Source of the DNA: Bacillus cereus
Lineage (GTDB): Bacteria > Bacillota > Bacilli > Bacillales > Bacillaceae_G
DNA: 64,000 nucleotides
Assembly: GCF_025917685.1 (NCBI RefSeq)
Contig: NZ_CP089518.1
Coordinates: 3,225,001 to 3,289,000 of the forward strand
Direction of reading: 5' to 3'
In this document: positions 26,431-35,382 of the stretch, piece after piece
Layout of the letters: each line of letters starts with the position of its first letter
Position numbering within the stretch: the stretch's first letter is position 1
Notes under the pieces: generated by a model
Told to the model about the DNA's origin: nothing
Seen by the model: the letters and a program-made list of their open reading frames with translations, nothing else
The model's database searches: none
Position numbers and translations under genes: made by a program

Positions 26431-26507
26431 TATTACACCCCTCCCTTCTGATTATCTGAATATTAGATTTTCCTCAACACACTATACAATTATTCTGTAT
26501 GTTTTTA

Positions 26508-27059
26508 CTAGTTTTGCAGCTCAATCCATTCATCCCGCAATATCCCCATAATGATACGATCAAAACACTTTCCATCTCTCTGAACTGCTTCTCTCATACA
26601 GCCTTCCATTTGAAAACCAATCTTTTTATACAGTGCAATGGCAGATTTATTATACGAAATAACATCGAGACCGATGCGGTGTAAATTCAATTCATAGAAA
26701 GCATACTTTAGAATAAGCTGGATTGCTTCTCTTCCATATCCCTTCCCTCTATCATTTGCATCTCCTATACCAATTGCTAATAAACCTGTTCTGTTATTCC
26801 ACTCTATGCCATGAATTGCAACAAAACCAATTAAGCGCTCATCTTGAACTGTTCTTAACATGAAAGAAATACTATTCGATCTTCGTCCCTTAAATAGTCC
26901 ATCATTTGATATTTCATGTAAAGATTGCGGGCATGCTAAGTCTGTATCTACATTTCTTAAATACTCACTATCCTCTTGCCACTTAGCCATTTCTTTAGCA
27001 TCCGTTTCTCTAACAGCTGATAATTTAATTGTTTTATCCTGAAAAAGATTAATTGTCAT
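26508..27059 (-). CDS. GNAT-family N-acetyltransferase, RimJ/RimL type
   Basis: 183 residues, single GNAT domain. The acetyl-CoA loop is in GIGDANDRGKGYGREAIQLILKYAF, and the C-terminal signature LHRIGLDVISYNKSAIALYKKIGFQMEG is typical of RimJ/RimL and spermidine-type acetyltransferases. GGGGGAG precedes the ATG. The substrate may be a protein N-terminus, an antibiotic or a polyamine; the sequence does not decide. It is monocistronic. Confidence 0.87.
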   Translation of the reverse strand: MTINLFQDKTIKLSAVRETDAKEMAKWQEDSEYLRNVDTDLACPQSLHEISNDGLFKGRRSNSISFMLRTVQDERLIGFVAIHGIEWNNRTGLLAIGIGDANDRGKGYGREAIQLILKYAFYELNLHRIGLDVISYNKSAIALYKKIGFQMEGCMREAVQRDGKCFDRIIMGILRDEWIELQN

Positions 27060-27231
27060 CTGAAACTCCCCCTTTATTAAATAGCGGGGATACTTATTCT
27101 AGCCTATTTATCCCCTAGTTCCATAAACTCTTTTATAAACTGGATACATACAATAAGCGCTGACATTGGCACATCTCCTTTATACTAAATTAACTTCATT
27201 GTATAATTTTTTATTTATTCTAACAATAACA

Positions 27232-27261
27232 GAAAGGCCCTCCAAATTTAGAGGGCCTTTC
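27232..27261 (-). terminator. Terminator of the siderophore uptake operon
   Basis: GAAAGGCCCTC and GAGGGCCTTTC pair perfectly around an 8-base loop, 18 bp past the substrate-binding protein stop. Confidence 0.85.
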
Positions 27262-27278
27262 CTAATAGCAAAACTGTA

Positions 27279-28196
27279 TTATTTCGTAAACATTTTCTCC
27301 GCTTCATCCATTGCCATTTTGTTACCTAAAGCAGAATAGTCAAGCCATGGTTGGTCATTAATAATATATACGTGCTTACCTTTAACAGCTTTTAAATCTT
27401 TCCAAATTGGTGTTTCTTGAAGTTGTTTAAATGCAGCTTTCGCTTTATCATCTCTGTTAACGACAACGAAAATAGCATCTGCATCAAAGTCAGGTAATAC
27501 TTCTTGTGAAATGACTTCGAAAGGACGGTTTCCATCAATTTTCTCTACACCATTTGCAGGTTGTAATCCTAAGTCTTGGAATAAAATTGGTCCCATCGGT
27601 CTTTTCGTACTAAATACTCGTAATTCTTTTGCAGTAACACGAATTGCCATTACTTTTTCGTTATTACCTAGCTCTTTATCAATTAAACTTTTCACTCGTT
27701 TTGATTGTTCTTCATAGTCTTGAATATATTTATCTGCTTCTTTCTCACGATTTACAAGTTTACCAACTTGTTTTAACTGATCTCTCCACGTACCTTCATC
27801 TAAATTGAAAGAATGTGTTTTTGCAATTTTTTCGTATTTCGCTACATCTTTACCAGCATATTTTTCATCCACATAAATTTCAGATGGCTTTAATTGTAGT
27901 AATGCTTCCATGTTTGGATCTGTTACAACGCCTAGTTTCTTCGTATCTTTCAACTGCTCTTTTGCGTGCGGTAAGAAATCTTTTAAATCTCCACCAATAA
28001 CAGAACCTACTGGTGTAATTCCTAATGCAAGTAAATTATTCGTTAAGTGAATGGACATAGAGGCGATTTTTGGATCATTACTTTTTTCCGTTTTTTCCGT
28101 TTTTTTCGTTGCCTCTGCATTAGATTTCGTTTGACCACATGCTGCTAATACTAAAATACACATGATGCTAAATAAAATAGTAAGTTTCTTTTTCAT
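27279..28196 (-). CDS. Iron-siderophore ABC transporter substrate-binding lipoprotein
   Basis: 305 residues. The lipoprotein signal ends at Cys20 (LVLAAC). The mature protein is a class III (TroA/FhuD/YfiY-like) metal-siderophore binding protein: IASMSIHLTNNLLALGITPVGS at the first lobe and QPWLDYSALGNKMAMDE at the end. It captures ferric siderophore at the outer face of the membrane. Third gene in an operon with two FecCD-type permeases, 21 bp downstream. A poly-Lys/Thr linker follows the lipid anchor. Hydroxamate specificity is likely but not proven. Confidence 0.9.
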   Translation of the reverse strand: MKKKLTILFSIMCILVLAACGQTKSNAEATKKTEKTEKSNDPKIASMSIHLTNNLLALGITPVGSVIGGDLKDFLPHAKEQLKDTKKLGVVTDPNMEALLQLKPSEIYVDEKYAGKDVAKYEKIAKTHSFNLDEGTWRDQLKQVGKLVNREKEADKYIQDYEEQSKRVKSLIDKELGNNEKVMAIRVTAKELRVFSTKRPMGPILFQDLGLQPANGVEKIDGNRPFEVISQEVLPDFDADAIFVVVNRDDKAKAAFKQLQETPIWKDLKAVKGKHVYIINDQPWLDYSALGNKMAMDEAEKMFTK

Positions 28197-28217
28197 ATGT
28201 TCTCCTCTTTGAAGTAT

Positions 28218-29234
28218 TTATTTTGTTTTTGTAAGTAAATAAAGAAAATACGGTGCTCCTAAAGCCGCCACTACTACACCAGCTGGAATAGAGTTTGGCT
28301 CGAATATAGAACGACCTATCGTATCTGCGAGTACTAAAATAATCATTCCAATAATGCCAGCTAGCGGAAGGAAGTGCTGATATGTACTACCTACTAACTT
28401 CCTTGCAATATGCGGAGAAACTAAGCCGATAAAGCCAATTCCCCCTGCCATTGATACGCTTGCACAAGACAATCCTACCGCTGTAGCTAAGAGTAGTAAC
28501 CGTTCTTTTTGAACAGATACACCAAGTCCTGCTGCTACACTATCACCTAGTGACAGTGCATTTAACGTTTTAGATTTCAGCCATGCGTACGGAGTTAGTA
28601 TCAAAATCCAAGGTAATAATGCTAGAACATGAATCCAATCTCTTCCCCACACGTTACCAACTAACCACCTAGAAGCGAATGTATACGTCTCATCATTTAA
28701 CTTGAGCGAGAAAAATAACGAAAGTGCACTAAAACCAGCTGAAACTGCAATACCAACAAGAATAAGTCGAATGGGAAGTAAACCTTTTGACCGATCACTC
28801 GCAAGCAAAACAATAAGAAATGCAGCTAACACTCCTCCGCCAAATGTAAATAACGGTATTAAAATCGATGCACTCTCGTTAATAGAATGAAAGAGAGTAA
28901 CAAATACAATAAGCCCGAAAGATGCACCCGAATGTAATCCGAGAATACCAGGATCTGCGAGTGCATTACGAGATAGCCCTTGCAAAATCGCACCGGAAAC
29001 CCCAAGGCCAATACCGGCTAACATGGTGATTATAATTCTTGGCATACGATAATCGTATAGCACGGTTGCACTCTCAAAATCACCATAGCCAAAAAGCGTT
29101 TGAATTACTTTGAGCGGTGCGATGCTCAGCGTCCCCGTATTTAAGCTAATCAAAATTACAGCGATACTTATACATCCGAAAATTGTAGTTACAGTAATAG
29201 CTCTCTTTTTATCCGTGTTAAAAAGATCCTTCAC
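28218..29234 (-). CDS. FecCD-family iron-siderophore permease (second subunit)
   Basis: 338 residues with about nine to ten helices. FecCD motifs: GAILQGLSRNALADPGILGLHSGASFG, SMAGGIGFIGLVSPHIARKLVG and a C-terminal GAPYFLYLL. The start is GTG, immediately after the stop of the upstream permease (TAA-GTG), so the two are coupled. It forms the heterodimeric membrane channel with the upstream gene product. No ATPase gene is linked, as with yfiYZ-yfhA of B. subtilis, which borrows a shared ATPase. Confidence 0.92.
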   Translation of the reverse strand: MKDLFNTDKKRAITVTTIFGCISIAVILISLNTGTLSIAPLKVIQTLFGYGDFESATVLYDYRMPRIIITMLAGIGLGVSGAILQGLSRNALADPGILGLHSGASFGLIVFVTLFHSINESASILIPLFTFGGGVLAAFLIVLLASDRSKGLLPIRLILVGIAVSAGFSALSLFFSLKLNDETYTFASRWLVGNVWGRDWIHVLALLPWILILTPYAWLKSKTLNALSLGDSVAAGLGVSVQKERLLLLATAVGLSCASVSMAGGIGFIGLVSPHIARKLVGSTYQHFLPLAGIIGMIILVLADTIGRSIFEPNSIPAGVVVAALGAPYFLYLLTKTK

Positions 29235-30269
29235 TTATAACTCCCTCCCAACTTTACGTGCTATATAAAGGAAGAACGGAACTCCAACAAGAGCTACCAT
29301 AATTCCTATCGCAAGTTCTTTAGGAGGATTTACCGTTCTTGCCCCTAAATCAGCTAATACCAATAACATAGCTCCTAATAATGCTGACATAGGAATAATA
29401 AGCCGATAATTAACACCAACTAATTTTCTAGCAATATGCGGAATGACTAGTCCTACAAATCCAATAGAACCAACAGCTGAAACAGAAACACCTGCTAGAA
29501 TCACTACCATAATCATCCCGAGTATTCTCGTTCGGTTCGTTTTTACACCTAAATTTGTAGCGACATCATCCCCCATTGATATGAGTGAAATAGATCGCCC
29601 TAGCGCTGTCGCAAAAACAATTGTTATGAGAATAATAGGCATTAAAAATTTCAAGTGCTCCCACTTAACCCCCGCAACACCACCAGCGTACCAAAAAGCT
29701 AAATCTTGACTTAAGTCATAATAAATTGCAATACCTGAACTTAACGAATGTAAAAGCGCGGCCATAACTGCTCCAGCAATCGTTAACCTCATCGGCGTTA
29801 GCCCACCTGATGTTGCTGATCCGATAATAAAAATGAGTACTGTACTTAAAACAGCTCCAATAAAGGAGACAATCATTAAATAGGAATACGGCATATGCGG
29901 GAAAAAAGCAAAACTAAGTGCTACTACAAACATCGCTCCTGCATTTATTCCGAGCACCCCTGCATCAGCTAAAGGATTTCGTGTTACTCCTTGCATTACA
30001 GCCCCAGCGACTGCAAAAGCTGCTCCTACAACTGCCGCACCAATTACCCTCGGAAGCCTTAATTCATAAATAATTTGATGCTGCGTTAATTTCGGATTGT
30101 AATCAAAAACCGCTGCCCACACCGTTTGCAAATGAATATCCTTTGCACCGAATGCAACGGCTAAAAATATAGATCCAATTAAGCATAAAATTGTTAAGCT
30201 CATGAAAGAAATGAACTTAATATGTATCCAGCGATTATTACCAGCATGTACAGTAGCCTTATGTAACAT
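29235..30269 (-). CDS. FecCD-family iron-siderophore permease (first subunit)
   Basis: 344 residues, about nine to ten helices after a polar N-terminus of about 18 residues. FecCD motifs: GAVMQGVTRNPLADAGVLGINAGAMF and SAVGSIGFVGLVIPHIARKLVG. First gene of the operon; a perfect 15-bp Fur box lies 63 bp upstream of the start, so iron repression is expected. It pairs with the second permease, whose GTG start follows directly. AAAGGA lies upstream of the ATG at rather long spacing. Confidence 0.92.
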   Translation of the reverse strand: MLHKATVHAGNNRWIHIKFISFMSLTILCLIGSIFLAVAFGAKDIHLQTVWAAVFDYNPKLTQHQIIYELRLPRVIGAAVVGAAFAVAGAVMQGVTRNPLADAGVLGINAGAMFVVALSFAFFPHMPYSYLMIVSFIGAVLSTVLIFIIGSATSGGLTPMRLTIAGAVMAALLHSLSSGIAIYYDLSQDLAFWYAGGVAGVKWEHLKFLMPIILITIVFATALGRSISLISMGDDVATNLGVKTNRTRILGMIMVVILAGVSVSAVGSIGFVGLVIPHIARKLVGVNYRLIIPMSALLGAMLLVLADLGARTVNPPKELAIGIMVALVGVPFFLYIARKVGREL

Positions 30270-30331
30270 GTTTCATTTCATCCTTTATATTCAGTTGTTT
30301 TTTATAATCATTTTTTATTTATAATCATTAT

Positions 30332-30346
30332 TGATAATAATTATCA
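30332..30346. promoter_or_regulatory. Fur box of the siderophore uptake operon
   Basis: TGATAAT-A-ATTATCA is a perfect 7-1-7 Bacillus Fur box. Partial copies flank it on both sides (ATAATCATT repeats from 30304 onwards). It sits just upstream of the first permease gene, so Fur should repress the operon when iron is sufficient. Confidence 0.9.
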
Positions 30347-30545
30347 TTTTCATTTAGATATTATATCCCCACTTTTTTTAAATAGCAAACTATTTTTTTA
30401 CTTTGTTAAACTATCAAAATACTTATTACAATTCCCTTCTAAAACTTACAAATACATGCAAAATTGTGCGATGTTATATTTTCAAATTTATAGTATACTG
30501 AGTTATTATTTTGACTTTTCAAATAAAAATATCAAAGGTGAAGAA

Positions 30546-30608
30546 ATGTTTCATGTAAAACAACTTATCCTCCCTACTTGTCCAATAAAAAAGAAATACA
30601 CTCTGTAA
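30546..30608 (+). CDS. Candidate 20-residue peptide
   Basis: The frame reads MFHVKQLILPTCPIKKKYTL. AAAGGTGAAGAA precedes the ATG at normal spacing, and a strong plus-strand terminator begins 10 bp after the stop. A TATACT box lies about 40 bp before the start. No downstream plus-strand gene exists to be attenuated, so it may be an independent small transcript. There is no homologue I can name. Confidence 0.35.
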   Translation: MFHVKQLILPTCPIKKKYTL

Positions 30609-30617
30609 AAACAGTTA

Positions 30618-30651
30618 GCCCATCACTCATTAGAGAGTGATGGGCCTTTTT
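30618..30651 (+). terminator. Intrinsic terminator
   Basis: GCCCATCACT and AGTGATGGGC pair perfectly around the loop and are followed by CTTTTTT on the plus strand. The minus strand exit is weaker, though it could also serve the DUF4003 gene. Confidence 0.82.
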
Positions 30652-30718
30652 TAATAATATTTTTTAAACCGTCCTCATCAAAGGCATTATAATTTACAAG
30701 AGCATAAGCAGTTGCACA

Positions 30719-31705
30719 TTATGAACTAGTACTAGCAGAAGAGGTTGCTGCAGATGAAGCGGCAATCGTTGCTATCATAGCTGCCTGTTGTGCTTGTATG
30801 AGGACTTCTATCATAGTTTGTAAACCTGTGCTAGTAGCTTTACTTTCCTCACCTTTCTGACTTACGAACAGCTGAATAGCAATAAGAATATTTGTATCTG
30901 TATGCCAACGGAACAATTTCTCTCCCTGCAATTTTTCAATAAATGCTTTAATAGAATGAATCTCTTTTTCTCCATCCTCAAGTAACGCTAGTAGCCCGAT
31001 AGCTGGATAATGCATCTGTTTCACTTTTACCTTTTCTTGTTTTAACAAATGCCATATGTTTGTACATGTTGCAACTAACATTTCTTCACGGACATCCTTC
31101 TTTAGTGAAAGAATGTGACTTAAAAATTGAAGATCATTCCCCTTACGCAAACCCGCTTTCGCTAGTTTCTGATACAGACGTTCTACACGGTCCATAAGTG
31201 TTTCTACATTCTCTGATTGTCCTGCTAATAAAACCGCGAGCGGATAATCATTAGTACCTGTAAGAAAAAGATGATCCTCTTTCATGCGTTTATATACTTG
31301 CATCGAACGCTGAACGTGCATGCCATGCTGTTCATTTTCTTCTGTTAAAAGCACAGCTGCTGCGAGATAAGTAAATATACTTCGGCTAAAACCACCAGCG
31401 ACCAATTGTTCATATAAATCTAAAAACCTCCGAAAAGCTTCCTTGTAATCTGTAAAGTGAATATCTAAAGTTGCGGCCACCACAAAGCGATGATAAGACT
31501 TTAAGTATGAAAACATCCCTACCTGATTCTTAATATAACTACTAATTTCTAAAAAACGGGCGAGATCAAACAATTTATCACTACTTGCATACATAGCAGC
31601 AATCATCATACCTGTTCGAGAATCACTCGTTTTCCATTTTAGTTCTCCTTTTAACTGTGCATATGTATGTGTGTATTGCTCCAACTTTTGTTCCAATGTA
31701 ATCAT
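30719..31705 (-). CDS. DUF4003-family protein
   Basis: 328 residues, mostly helical and soluble. Conserved DUF4003 features include WKTSDSRTGMMIAAMYA near residue 30 and FLTGTNDYPLAVLLAG near 150. The last 30 residues are an Ala/Ser/Thr-rich tail of low complexity. AATGGGGG precedes the ATG. The function is unknown. It stands alone, with a terminator-like hairpin downstream. Confidence 0.85.
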   Translation of the reverse strand: MITLEQKLEQYTHTYAQLKGELKWKTSDSRTGMMIAAMYASSDKLFDLARFLEISSYIKNQVGMFSYLKSYHRFVVAATLDIHFTDYKEAFRRFLDLYEQLVAGGFSRSIFTYLAAAVLLTEENEQHGMHVQRSMQVYKRMKEDHLFLTGTNDYPLAVLLAGQSENVETLMDRVERLYQKLAKAGLRKGNDLQFLSHILSLKKDVREEMLVATCTNIWHLLKQEKVKVKQMHYPAIGLLALLEDGEKEIHSIKAFIEKLQGEKLFRWHTDTNILIAIQLFVSQKGEESKATSTGLQTMIEVLIQAQQAAMIATIAASSAATSSASTSS

Positions 31706-32120
31706 AGTATTCCCCCATTTTCTAGTTCCTCTCTTTTATTATACGTATATTCCATATTTAGGAATACCCTATTTCATACAGATTTTGCAACCTTATACTT
31801 TCTTCTGTATTATTTTCAATATTTTTCTATTAAGTAATACAAAAAAAATAATAACTACCATAAAATTTAGGATGCTTCTTTATCCTAATAGGTTGGTTTT
31901 CTTTCCTTCTTCATCAGCATCACGATGATTAGCGTTCATAATCCTTCAAGAAGTTCAACAACAAAAAAGGATAGATAATAAATTATCTACCCTTTTTTGT
32001 CTATATATTATTTAACATTACACCTGTATTGTGAAAAATAAGGTTGTAATTACTTACACCTCAATTTTGACAAAACATCTGTGATTTCGTTTTTTATATG
32101 CAATTAAACTTTACCAAAAA
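31706..32120. other. Intergenic region between the DUF4003 and DinB genes
   Basis: About 415 bp without a convincing gene. A frame at 31671-31928 overlaps the DUF4003 start and lacks an RBS. The only clear structure is the hairpin at 31961-32000. Confidence 0.5.
31961..32000. terminator. Terminator-like hairpin
   Basis: ACAAAAAAGG-A-TAGATAAT pairs with ATTATCTA-C-CCTTTTTTGT, with one mismatch and a 2-base tip; T-runs on both strands. It is about 120 bp downstream of the DinB gene stop. Confidence 0.75.
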
Positions 32121-32576
32121 CTAAAGAGCCTTAATAATACGTTCCATCGCCTTCATTTGCCCAATATGGTCTGCTTCATGATAAAGCATCATACCGTAAA
32201 GCTCTCCAACTGTTTCCAATCCTAGGAATGGCTCTGGAAGTTTATTTTCAAATGCTTCTTCTGGAATTGCATGAATACGCTCTGCTTGTTCTTTTAATTG
32301 AGACGTTAACACTTCTAATGATGGCCCTTCTGTTTCCCATTTAGATGGTCTTGATCCATATCCAAACATACCTGGATATTCAGTTGGTAAGTGTTTAAAC
32401 TCTCTTCCAAACATGAAAGTTTCTGCTGCACTTAACACGTGACCGATATGCCAACGGATTGTATTATTAAAGCCACCCGGCTGCGTATCCGCAGTTTTGT
32501 CATCTAACGTTTCCATAAATTTAAGTAATGCCCCACGCGTCATTTCAAATTGTTTTAAACCAATTATTCTATTCAT
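32121..32576 (-). CDS. DinB-family protein
   Basis: 151 residues, four-helix bundle. The metal-ligand histidines are in RWHIGHVLSAAETF (about residue 45) and MLYHEADHIGQM (about residue 135), the spacing typical of DinB/YfiT-like proteins. Many are thiol-dependent transferases, some with bacillithiol, and bshB2 lies 9 kb away; the substrate here is unknown. GGGGA precedes the ATG. A second DinB gene is divergent, 203 bp away. Confidence 0.87.
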   Translation of the reverse strand: MNRIIGLKQFEMTRGALLKFMETLDDKTADTQPGGFNNTIRWHIGHVLSAAETFMFGREFKHLPTEYPGMFGYGSRPSKWETEGPSLEVLTSQLKEQAERIHAIPEEAFENKLPEPFLGLETVGELYGMMLYHEADHIGQMKAMERIIKAL

Positions 32577-32779
32577 CTTATCGTCCCCTTTTTTATGTAC
32601 AATTTATTATGAACTAAGAATGTTAAACTTATTAAAGTTTCACCTTGTTTAATCTATCAGAAACAATTAAGAAATACATCTAATATGCTTAGTAAAAATA
32701 ATAAAAAGGTTCACCTCTCGTAAATATAGAATTACTTACTACACGAATAGTTTAGTAAATAAAAGAGGAGTGTAGTTGC

Positions 32780-33268
32780 ATGTTACATGTTTTAAAACAG
32801 CAATATAATCTTATTAGCTCTACAAGAGAAACTCTATTTACATTTTTGGAAGAAATTCCACAAGAAAAATTGCACAGTACGGTTCCTAACTTCGGAAGCG
32901 GTAGCATTATAAAGACCCATATTCACGTAGCCGATTGCTACCAATACTGGCTTGGATCATTCGCATTCAAGCAAAAACGAGCAGATTTTTCATTCGCTAG
33001 TGATTATGAAATTGAACATGCAGATGTCGCGAAAGTCCGTGCTAGATTTAAGTTAGTAGATGAGACTGTACAACGTTTTTTAGATGAACACAATGACCGG
33101 TGGCTCGAAAATATAGCAAATGAAGTGAAATGGCAAAAAGAACCTTGGAGCACAACTCCGCTATGGCTTTTAACTCATACAGAAACACATGAATTTCATC
33201 ATAAAGGACAAATCGTATCTATGGCTCGTCACCTTGGATACACTCCTCCTGATACAGATCTTAGTTAA
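32780..33268 (+). CDS. DinB-family protein (second paralogue)
   Basis: 162 residues. A four-helix DinB-type bundle with histidines in IIKTHIHVADCYQYW (about residue 47) and LLTHTETHEFHHKGQIVSMARHLG (about residues 132-145). The HHKGQ motif is a signature of the DinB group. GAGGAG precedes the ATG. It is divergent from the other DinB gene, but sequence identity looks low, so they are not a recent duplication. Confidence 0.88.
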   Translation: MLHVLKQQYNLISSTRETLFTFLEEIPQEKLHSTVPNFGSGSIIKTHIHVADCYQYWLGSFAFKQKRADFSFASDYEIEHADVAKVRARFKLVDETVQRFLDEHNDRWLENIANEVKWQKEPWSTTPLWLLTHTETHEFHHKGQIVSMARHLGYTPPDTDLS

Positions 33269-33491
33269 TTCAATTGTTCTAACAAATGAACTACTATAAC
33301 TGTCGTTAACATTGTTTATGTATACGGAAAGGCTCTTCATTCTTTTAGATGTTGTTTATAGTTTTGCAAACTTTCTTGCGGCACAAACTTGAAGACTTTT
33401 ATTATATTTTAATTATGTTTGTGTCGTGTTCTTATTGCTTAGTTTCATATCCACAAAAAATATATTAATATGTTTCCTTTTATTATTTCAG

Positions 33492-34253
33492 TTACCTAAT
33501 CAATAATAGTTTTTTTCTTTTTATTACCACTTTACACACAATAAAAACGAAAATTCCGAAAATAAAAGTTGAAAATGCTGGTAAAACTTTATCATTTGGC
33601 ACGTACACAGTCCAAAAAGAATTAAGAAGCGCATGAAAAATTAGACACATAAAAATACTTTTAGTTGCGTTAAAAATTGTAGTTAATAAGAAAGAAACGG
33701 CAATTGTCGTAATTATAAAGGCTATAAAATCCCTTTGAGTTTGATTCGTGCCTGGAATAAACCATAACGGCCAGTGCCAAATTGCCCATATAACGCTCAC
33801 AATAACCGTACTAAAAAATGCCGAAAATCTTTTCTGAAGGGCAGGTTGTAAGAATCCTCTCCATCCAATTTCTTCAAGACCACCACCAACGAGCATTATT
33901 GGAAAACTAAGTAATGCCACGTATAATGGTTTTTGCATCGTTGCTCCACCAAATATCGTTGGAAGATAACAGCTAATAAAAGCTAGAATAGTGATTAGAA
34001 TATACCATGCAAAGTGATGTTTAGGATTTACAATATTTTTAATGAAACTTCTAAACTCCTCTTTTGATCCATATTTTTTCTTTAGGCTAATCGCAATGAT
34101 TGCCGGCATGATTCCACCGAAAACAAATAATATCATCGCTAGCGGTGTACCAAATGTCGTAATGTTTAATTTTATTAAGCTAATTAATAGCCCCCATAGT
34201 ATCCATGTAAATATAAAAGTGCGTATTACATATCGTTTAATCTCATTCCCCAT
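33492..34253 (-). CDS. CPBP-family intramembrane glutamic protease
   Basis: 253 residues with seven to eight predicted helices. The CPBP (CAAX protease/bacteriocin-processing) signature is present: EEIGWRGFLQP near residue 117, a second HWPLWF motif, and FHALLNSFW near the end. These proteases cleave within the membrane and in bacteria often take part in bacteriocin immunity or membrane-protein control. GGAGG precedes the ATG. No bacteriocin gene is adjacent, so its substrate is unknown. Confidence 0.9.
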   Translation of the reverse strand: MGNEIKRYVIRTFIFTWILWGLLISLIKLNITTFGTPLAMILFVFGGIMPAIIAISLKKKYGSKEEFRSFIKNIVNPKHHFAWYILITILAFISCYLPTIFGGATMQKPLYVALLSFPIMLVGGGLEEIGWRGFLQPALQKRFSAFFSTVIVSVIWAIWHWPLWFIPGTNQTQRDFIAFIITTIAVSFLLTTIFNATKSIFMCLIFHALLNSFWTVYVPNDKVLPAFSTFIFGIFVFIVCKVVIKRKKLLLIR

Positions 34254-34762
34254 TTACTTGCCTCCTTTATTTTAATTAGAGCATAAATTTAGAGATATGA
34301 AAATCACTTATGCTAAATTATTCCAAAACATTAAAGGAACCTCCCTACTCTATCGGCCTATCCGTTAATACGGGATAAACAAACAAAAAGAAAGAGCATG
34401 TTTTGAGAACCAATCAAAACATGCTCTTGTAAAGTGACAATAACGTTATTTAATTCTTGTTTAACTACGGTGCAAATTAGTGGTACATGCTTATTTCCCA
34501 CTAAAAATATCTATAAAAACTCATGTTCATTTAAAAGCAGAATGAAAAACAATAATAATGATATTAGCAAAAAGTTTGATGATGTATTTTGTTGTGTATA
34601 AAACTTTTATTATTTGTTTTAGGTATACCATGCCATTATAAAATTCATGTAATATCAAAGTAAGACACATACTTTTCAAACAATACAAAAAATAAAGCTC
34701 TTCTTCCATGTAGATCAAAAATATTTATATACTCTATCACCAACCTTAAGGAGAAAATTATA
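34254..34762. other. Intergenic region with an orphan terminator
   Basis: About 509 bp. The hairpin at 34391-34427 (AAGAGCATGTTTTGA and its exact complement) ends in a T-rich run on the minus strand, but no convincing gene lies upstream of it. A 63-codon minus-strand frame (34527-34718) has no RBS. A small RNA or decayed gene is possible. Confidence 0.45.
34391..34427 (-). terminator. Orphan intrinsic terminator
   Basis: A perfect 15-bp stem with a 7-base loop. The minus-strand exit reads CTTTCTTTTTG. It is 138 bp upstream of the CPBP gene start and is not obviously attached to any gene. Confidence 0.75.
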
Positions 34763-35296
34763 ATGAGATTAGAGAGTAAAAGAATTTATTTAAGGCCTCT
34801 TTGCGAACTAGATGCATCCATTATATTAGAAAGTACGATGGATACAGAGATACGTTATATGACTGGAACTAAGCCCACTTTTTCATTGGAGCAAATTAAG
34901 ACACATATAGATCATATAAATAATGATTCAAGTCGCTATGATTTCGCTATTTGTTTACAAAGTACTGACGAAATGATTGGAGAGTTGTCGATTTTAGATA
35001 TCGATGAGGAGAACAAAAGAGCAGGATTCAGAATATCAATGCTGTCCATAGCATTAACAGGACAAGGCTATGGAACTGAAGCTATTAAAATTGTTTTAAG
35101 ATTTGTTTTTGAACAACTATCATTAAATCGTTTACAGTTAGAAGTATTTAGCCATAATTTACGCGGCATTAGAACTTATGAAAAGGTTGGGTTTGTAAAA
35201 GAAGGAACCTTACGTCAATCCTTATTTTATAACGATACGTACTCGGATGAAATTATTATGGCAATACTTAAAAGTGATTATAAAAATATGCTATAA
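34763..35296 (+). CDS. GNAT-family N-acetyltransferase, RimJ/RimL type
   Basis: 177 residues, one GNAT domain. It starts MRLESKRIYLRPLCELDA, a standard RimJ/RimL opening. The acetyl-CoA loop is in ALTGQGYGTEAIKIVLRFVF, and LNRLQLEVFSHNLRGIRTYEKVGFVKEG follows. AAGGAG precedes the ATG. Substrate unknown. It is monocistronic, with a strong terminator. It shares its type with the GNAT gene at 26508-27059, without obvious recent duplication. Confidence 0.88.
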   Translation: MRLESKRIYLRPLCELDASIILESTMDTEIRYMTGTKPTFSLEQIKTHIDHINNDSSRYDFAICLQSTDEMIGELSILDIDEENKRAGFRISMLSIALTGQGYGTEAIKIVLRFVFEQLSLNRLQLEVFSHNLRGIRTYEKVGFVKEGTLRQSLFYNDTYSDEIIMAILKSDYKNML

Positions 35297-35298
35297 AG

Positions 35299-35329
35299 AA
35301 CCGATACTTGTTTCATCCAAGTATCGGTT
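35299..35329. terminator. Intrinsic terminator
   Basis: AACCGATACTTG and CAAGTATCGGTT pair perfectly around a 7-base loop, followed by TTTTC on the plus strand. Confidence 0.88.
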
Positions 35330-35382
35330 TTCTCTATACAAAAGTGCTATTCTTCTTTCGTATAAAACAAATATTTCTCCAC

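Larger units (their letters stand above)
30270..30718. other. Intergenic region between the Fur operon and the DUF4003 gene
   Basis: Apart from the Fur box it holds a possible small reading frame (30546-30608) with an RBS and a terminator-like hairpin (30618-30651). Otherwise it is AT rich with no recognisable gene. Confidence 0.5.

Noticed and set aside
31671..31928. 85-codon plus-strand frame
   Set aside because: It begins inside the opposite-strand DUF4003 gene, has no RBS and reads as AT-rich noise.
34527..34718. 63-codon minus-strand frame upstream of the orphan terminator
   Set aside because: No ribosome binding site, AT-driven composition (runs of Ile, Leu, Tyr, Lys) and no coding-like pattern. 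The terminator is reported without it.
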